From JALOOE01 sp964423545 (lineage in GTDB: Bacteria > Chloroflexota > Anaerolineae > CG2-30-64-16), in assembly GCA_964423545.1 (NCBI GenBank), contig CAYRFV010000237.1, positions 1-9,124 on the forward strand: a stretch of 9,124 bases of DNA, read 5' to 3'. A program made the translations under genes and the position numbers. Shown here piece by piece: positions 7,986-9,124 of this stretch. The notes beneath the pieces were generated by a model. That model had not been told where the DNA came from and did not search any database. It was given only the letters and a program-made list of their open reading frames with translations. The stretch's first letter is position 1, and each line of letters begins with the position of its first letter.

Positions 7986-7998
7986 ATCGCTCGCCGCC

Positions 7999-9124
7999 TC
8001 AGTGCGTTACGACGACGCTGATCACCAGCGGGAGCGCATCGGCGGCCGTTGCCGGCCCTGCAGCGCCGCTGCCCTCAGCCGGCAGCCGCCGGAAGGTCGC
8101 CGGGTCATACCAACCGACCGCCAGCGGATAGTCGCCCGGCGGGAGGCCGCTCGGAATGGCGAGGCGAGCCTGATCGGCCACTATTTCGCCGGGCAACCAC
8201 GAAGGCGCGGCACAAGCGCCATCGCACGGCGGCCGATCCTCTTGAGCCACAGGGCGACCGTCCGGCCCCAGCATGTGGAGAAAACGCACCAGCTCGCGAG
8301 AGGGGGTGTTCAGCACACGCCACACGAGTGTCACCGTGACCGTCTGTCCGGCAGTCACAGGAAGCCCTGCGGAGGGCGCGTCCAGCCCGATCAGTTGGAT
8401 GACATTTCCGAAAGCGCCGTCCTGGGAAACCACGGTCGATGGCGCCGCAAACTGCCGCGGCCGGTTCGCGACCGCCACCTGGCCGACAGGCACGGGTGTC
8501 GAGTCGCCCGGTGATGCCAGATAGAGCTCGTAGTCCCCGGCAGGCAGATCGGCAGGCAGGCGCAGGTCAGCGTGGGTGTGGACGATCTGCCGGGGGGTTG
8601 TAGCCGGTGCGACGATCTCTGTACGGACGCCGACACCGCCCCCTGCGGAGCGGAGGCCAAGGGTGAAGGAGCCTGGTATCGTTGTCAGGCCCGGCGCCTG
8701 CCAGTAGAGCTTGATGGGCAGAATCTGACCGGCGTTCACTAGCATGGGCCAGGTGTCCGCCCCAATCAGTTGGATCCCGGACGCGAACACATGAGATAGC
8801 GGCCGCGCAATGGCTAGCGCGGCAGGGTCGACAGGGGCAAGCGGTGGCGTCACTGTAGCTTCACCCAGAGCGACTCCCAGTGTCTTGTCGTTCTCGCCAG
8901 CGAGCAGAGGCTCCAGCGTGCGCGCGTCGTAGACTCTGACCGCCAGGCCCACCGGTCCTGGCGGCTGCGTCGCCGGTGTATCGATCAGGTGATAGGTGTC
9001 GAGCCGGGCGCCGGTGGGCCTGGCGGTGGCGTTCTGTTGGCGAGCATCCATCAGCGCCATTTCGGAGCTTGCCAGCCGGCGCCCGGCGGCATCCACCAGA
9101 TCGACTGCGATGCGCGCGTCCGGC
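7999..9124 (-). CDS. C-terminal region of a modular protein (5' partial) with three beta-sandwich modules
   Basis: The frame is open from the window edge to TGA at 8001-7999 and encodes 375 residues. The gene continues beyond the window: the GTG at 9096 sits inside a continuous strand (ARIAVDLVDAAGRRLA), so it is not a start. Three beta-sandwich modules are visible: a partial first one (about 9124-8839) ending in PGPVGLAVRVYDARTLEPL, a second (about 8787-8464) with IQLIGADTW, IKLYWQA and LPAGDYELYL, and a third (about 8421-8002) with IQLIGLD, TVTLVWR, WLPGEIVADQ, LPPGDYPLAVGWYDP and RRL. The third has a close cysteine pair in PPCDGACAAP. The order and the NRPRQFAAP linker parallel the tail of the 995-residue GT39-like protein, which suggests that a membrane glycosyltransferase core lies upstream; that is inference, since no membrane segment is in view. 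It could instead be a purely extracellular modular protein. Confidence 0.82.
   Translation of the reverse strand, partial: PDARIAVDLVDAAGRRLASSEMALMDARQQNATARPTGARLDTYHLIDTPATQPPGPVGLAVRVYDARTLEPLLAGENDKTLGVALGEATVTPPLAPVDPAALAIARPLSHVFASGIQLIGADTWPMLVNAGQILPIKLYWQAPGLTTIPGSFTLGLRSAGGGVGVRTEIVAPATTPRQIVHTHADLRLPADLPAGDYELYLASPGDSTPVPVGQVAVANRPRQFAAPSTVVSQDGAFGNVIQLIGLDAPSAGLPVTAGQTVTVTLVWRVLNTPSRELVRFLHMLGPDGRPVAQEDRPPCDGACAAPSWLPGEIVADQARLAIPSGLPPGDYPLAVGWYDPATFRRLPAEGSGAAGPATAADALPLVISVVVTH

Larger units (their letters stand above)
7768..7998 (-). other. 231-bp gap between two minus-strand genes, holding a weak promoter candidate
   Basis: This is the only sizeable non-coding stretch in the window. 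Read on the minus strand it contains TTGGCC (7985-7980), an 18-base spacer, and TATGCT (7961-7956). Each box matches four of six bases of the sigma-70 consensus, so this is weak. If used, the leader to the GTG at 7767 would be close to 190 bases. No stem followed by a T-run is visible after the stop of the upstream gene, so readthrough from it is possible. I see no convincing riboswitch or repeat here. A 61-codon frame (7949-7764) crosses the gap but looks non-coding. Confidence 0.3.

Noticed and set aside
7974..7987. Possible terminator stem CGAT/ATCG after the partial gene
   Set aside because: The stem is only 4 bp and is not followed by a T-run on the minus strand; it also overlaps the weak promoter boxes.

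Overview
The window looks like a piece of a high-GC bacterial chromosome, most likely Chloroflexota (Caldilineae, Anaerolineae or Chloroflexia type). That assignment is an inference from protein style: large polytopic glycosyltransferase-like proteins ending in extracytoplasmic beta-sandwich modules with the signature W-x-x-G-E ... D-x-(Y) ... L-P ... P-G-x-Y ... (V/L)G-x-Y-(D/E) ... R-L. I recall this style as common in that phylum. I saw no RNA gene, CRISPR array, insertion sequence or phage gene.

Layout. Four large genes lie on the minus strand and are read from right to left. (1) 9124-7999 is the C-terminal part of a protein whose start lies outside the window; what is visible is a chain of three beta-sandwich modules. 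(2) After a 231-bp gap comes 7767-5479, a 762-residue GT39/GT-C-like membrane protein with one C-terminal module. (3) Next is 5427-3181, a 748-residue membrane protein resembling the PTPS-related/YfhO-like integral membrane families, again with one C-terminal module. (4) One base after its stop comes 3179-192, a 995-residue GT39 (PMT_2/ArnT-like) membrane protein with three C-terminal modules. At the left edge the plus strand carries the last 60 codons of a convergent gene (1-185). Its stop lies six bases from the stop of the 995-residue gene, and a short inverted repeat spans the junction.

How the genes may work together. GT-C enzymes of this type move sugars from polyprenyl-phosphate carriers to acceptors on the outer face of the cytoplasmic membrane. 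Three different membrane cores, all carrying relatives of the same C-terminal module, sit in one gene line with a tight junction between the last two. This suggests a locus for building or decorating an envelope glycoconjugate, with the module as a shared acceptor-binding, scaffold or docking part. The substrate and the module's function cannot be read from the sequence. The repeated module on different cores, and the matching three-module tails of the first and last genes, are the most unusual points.
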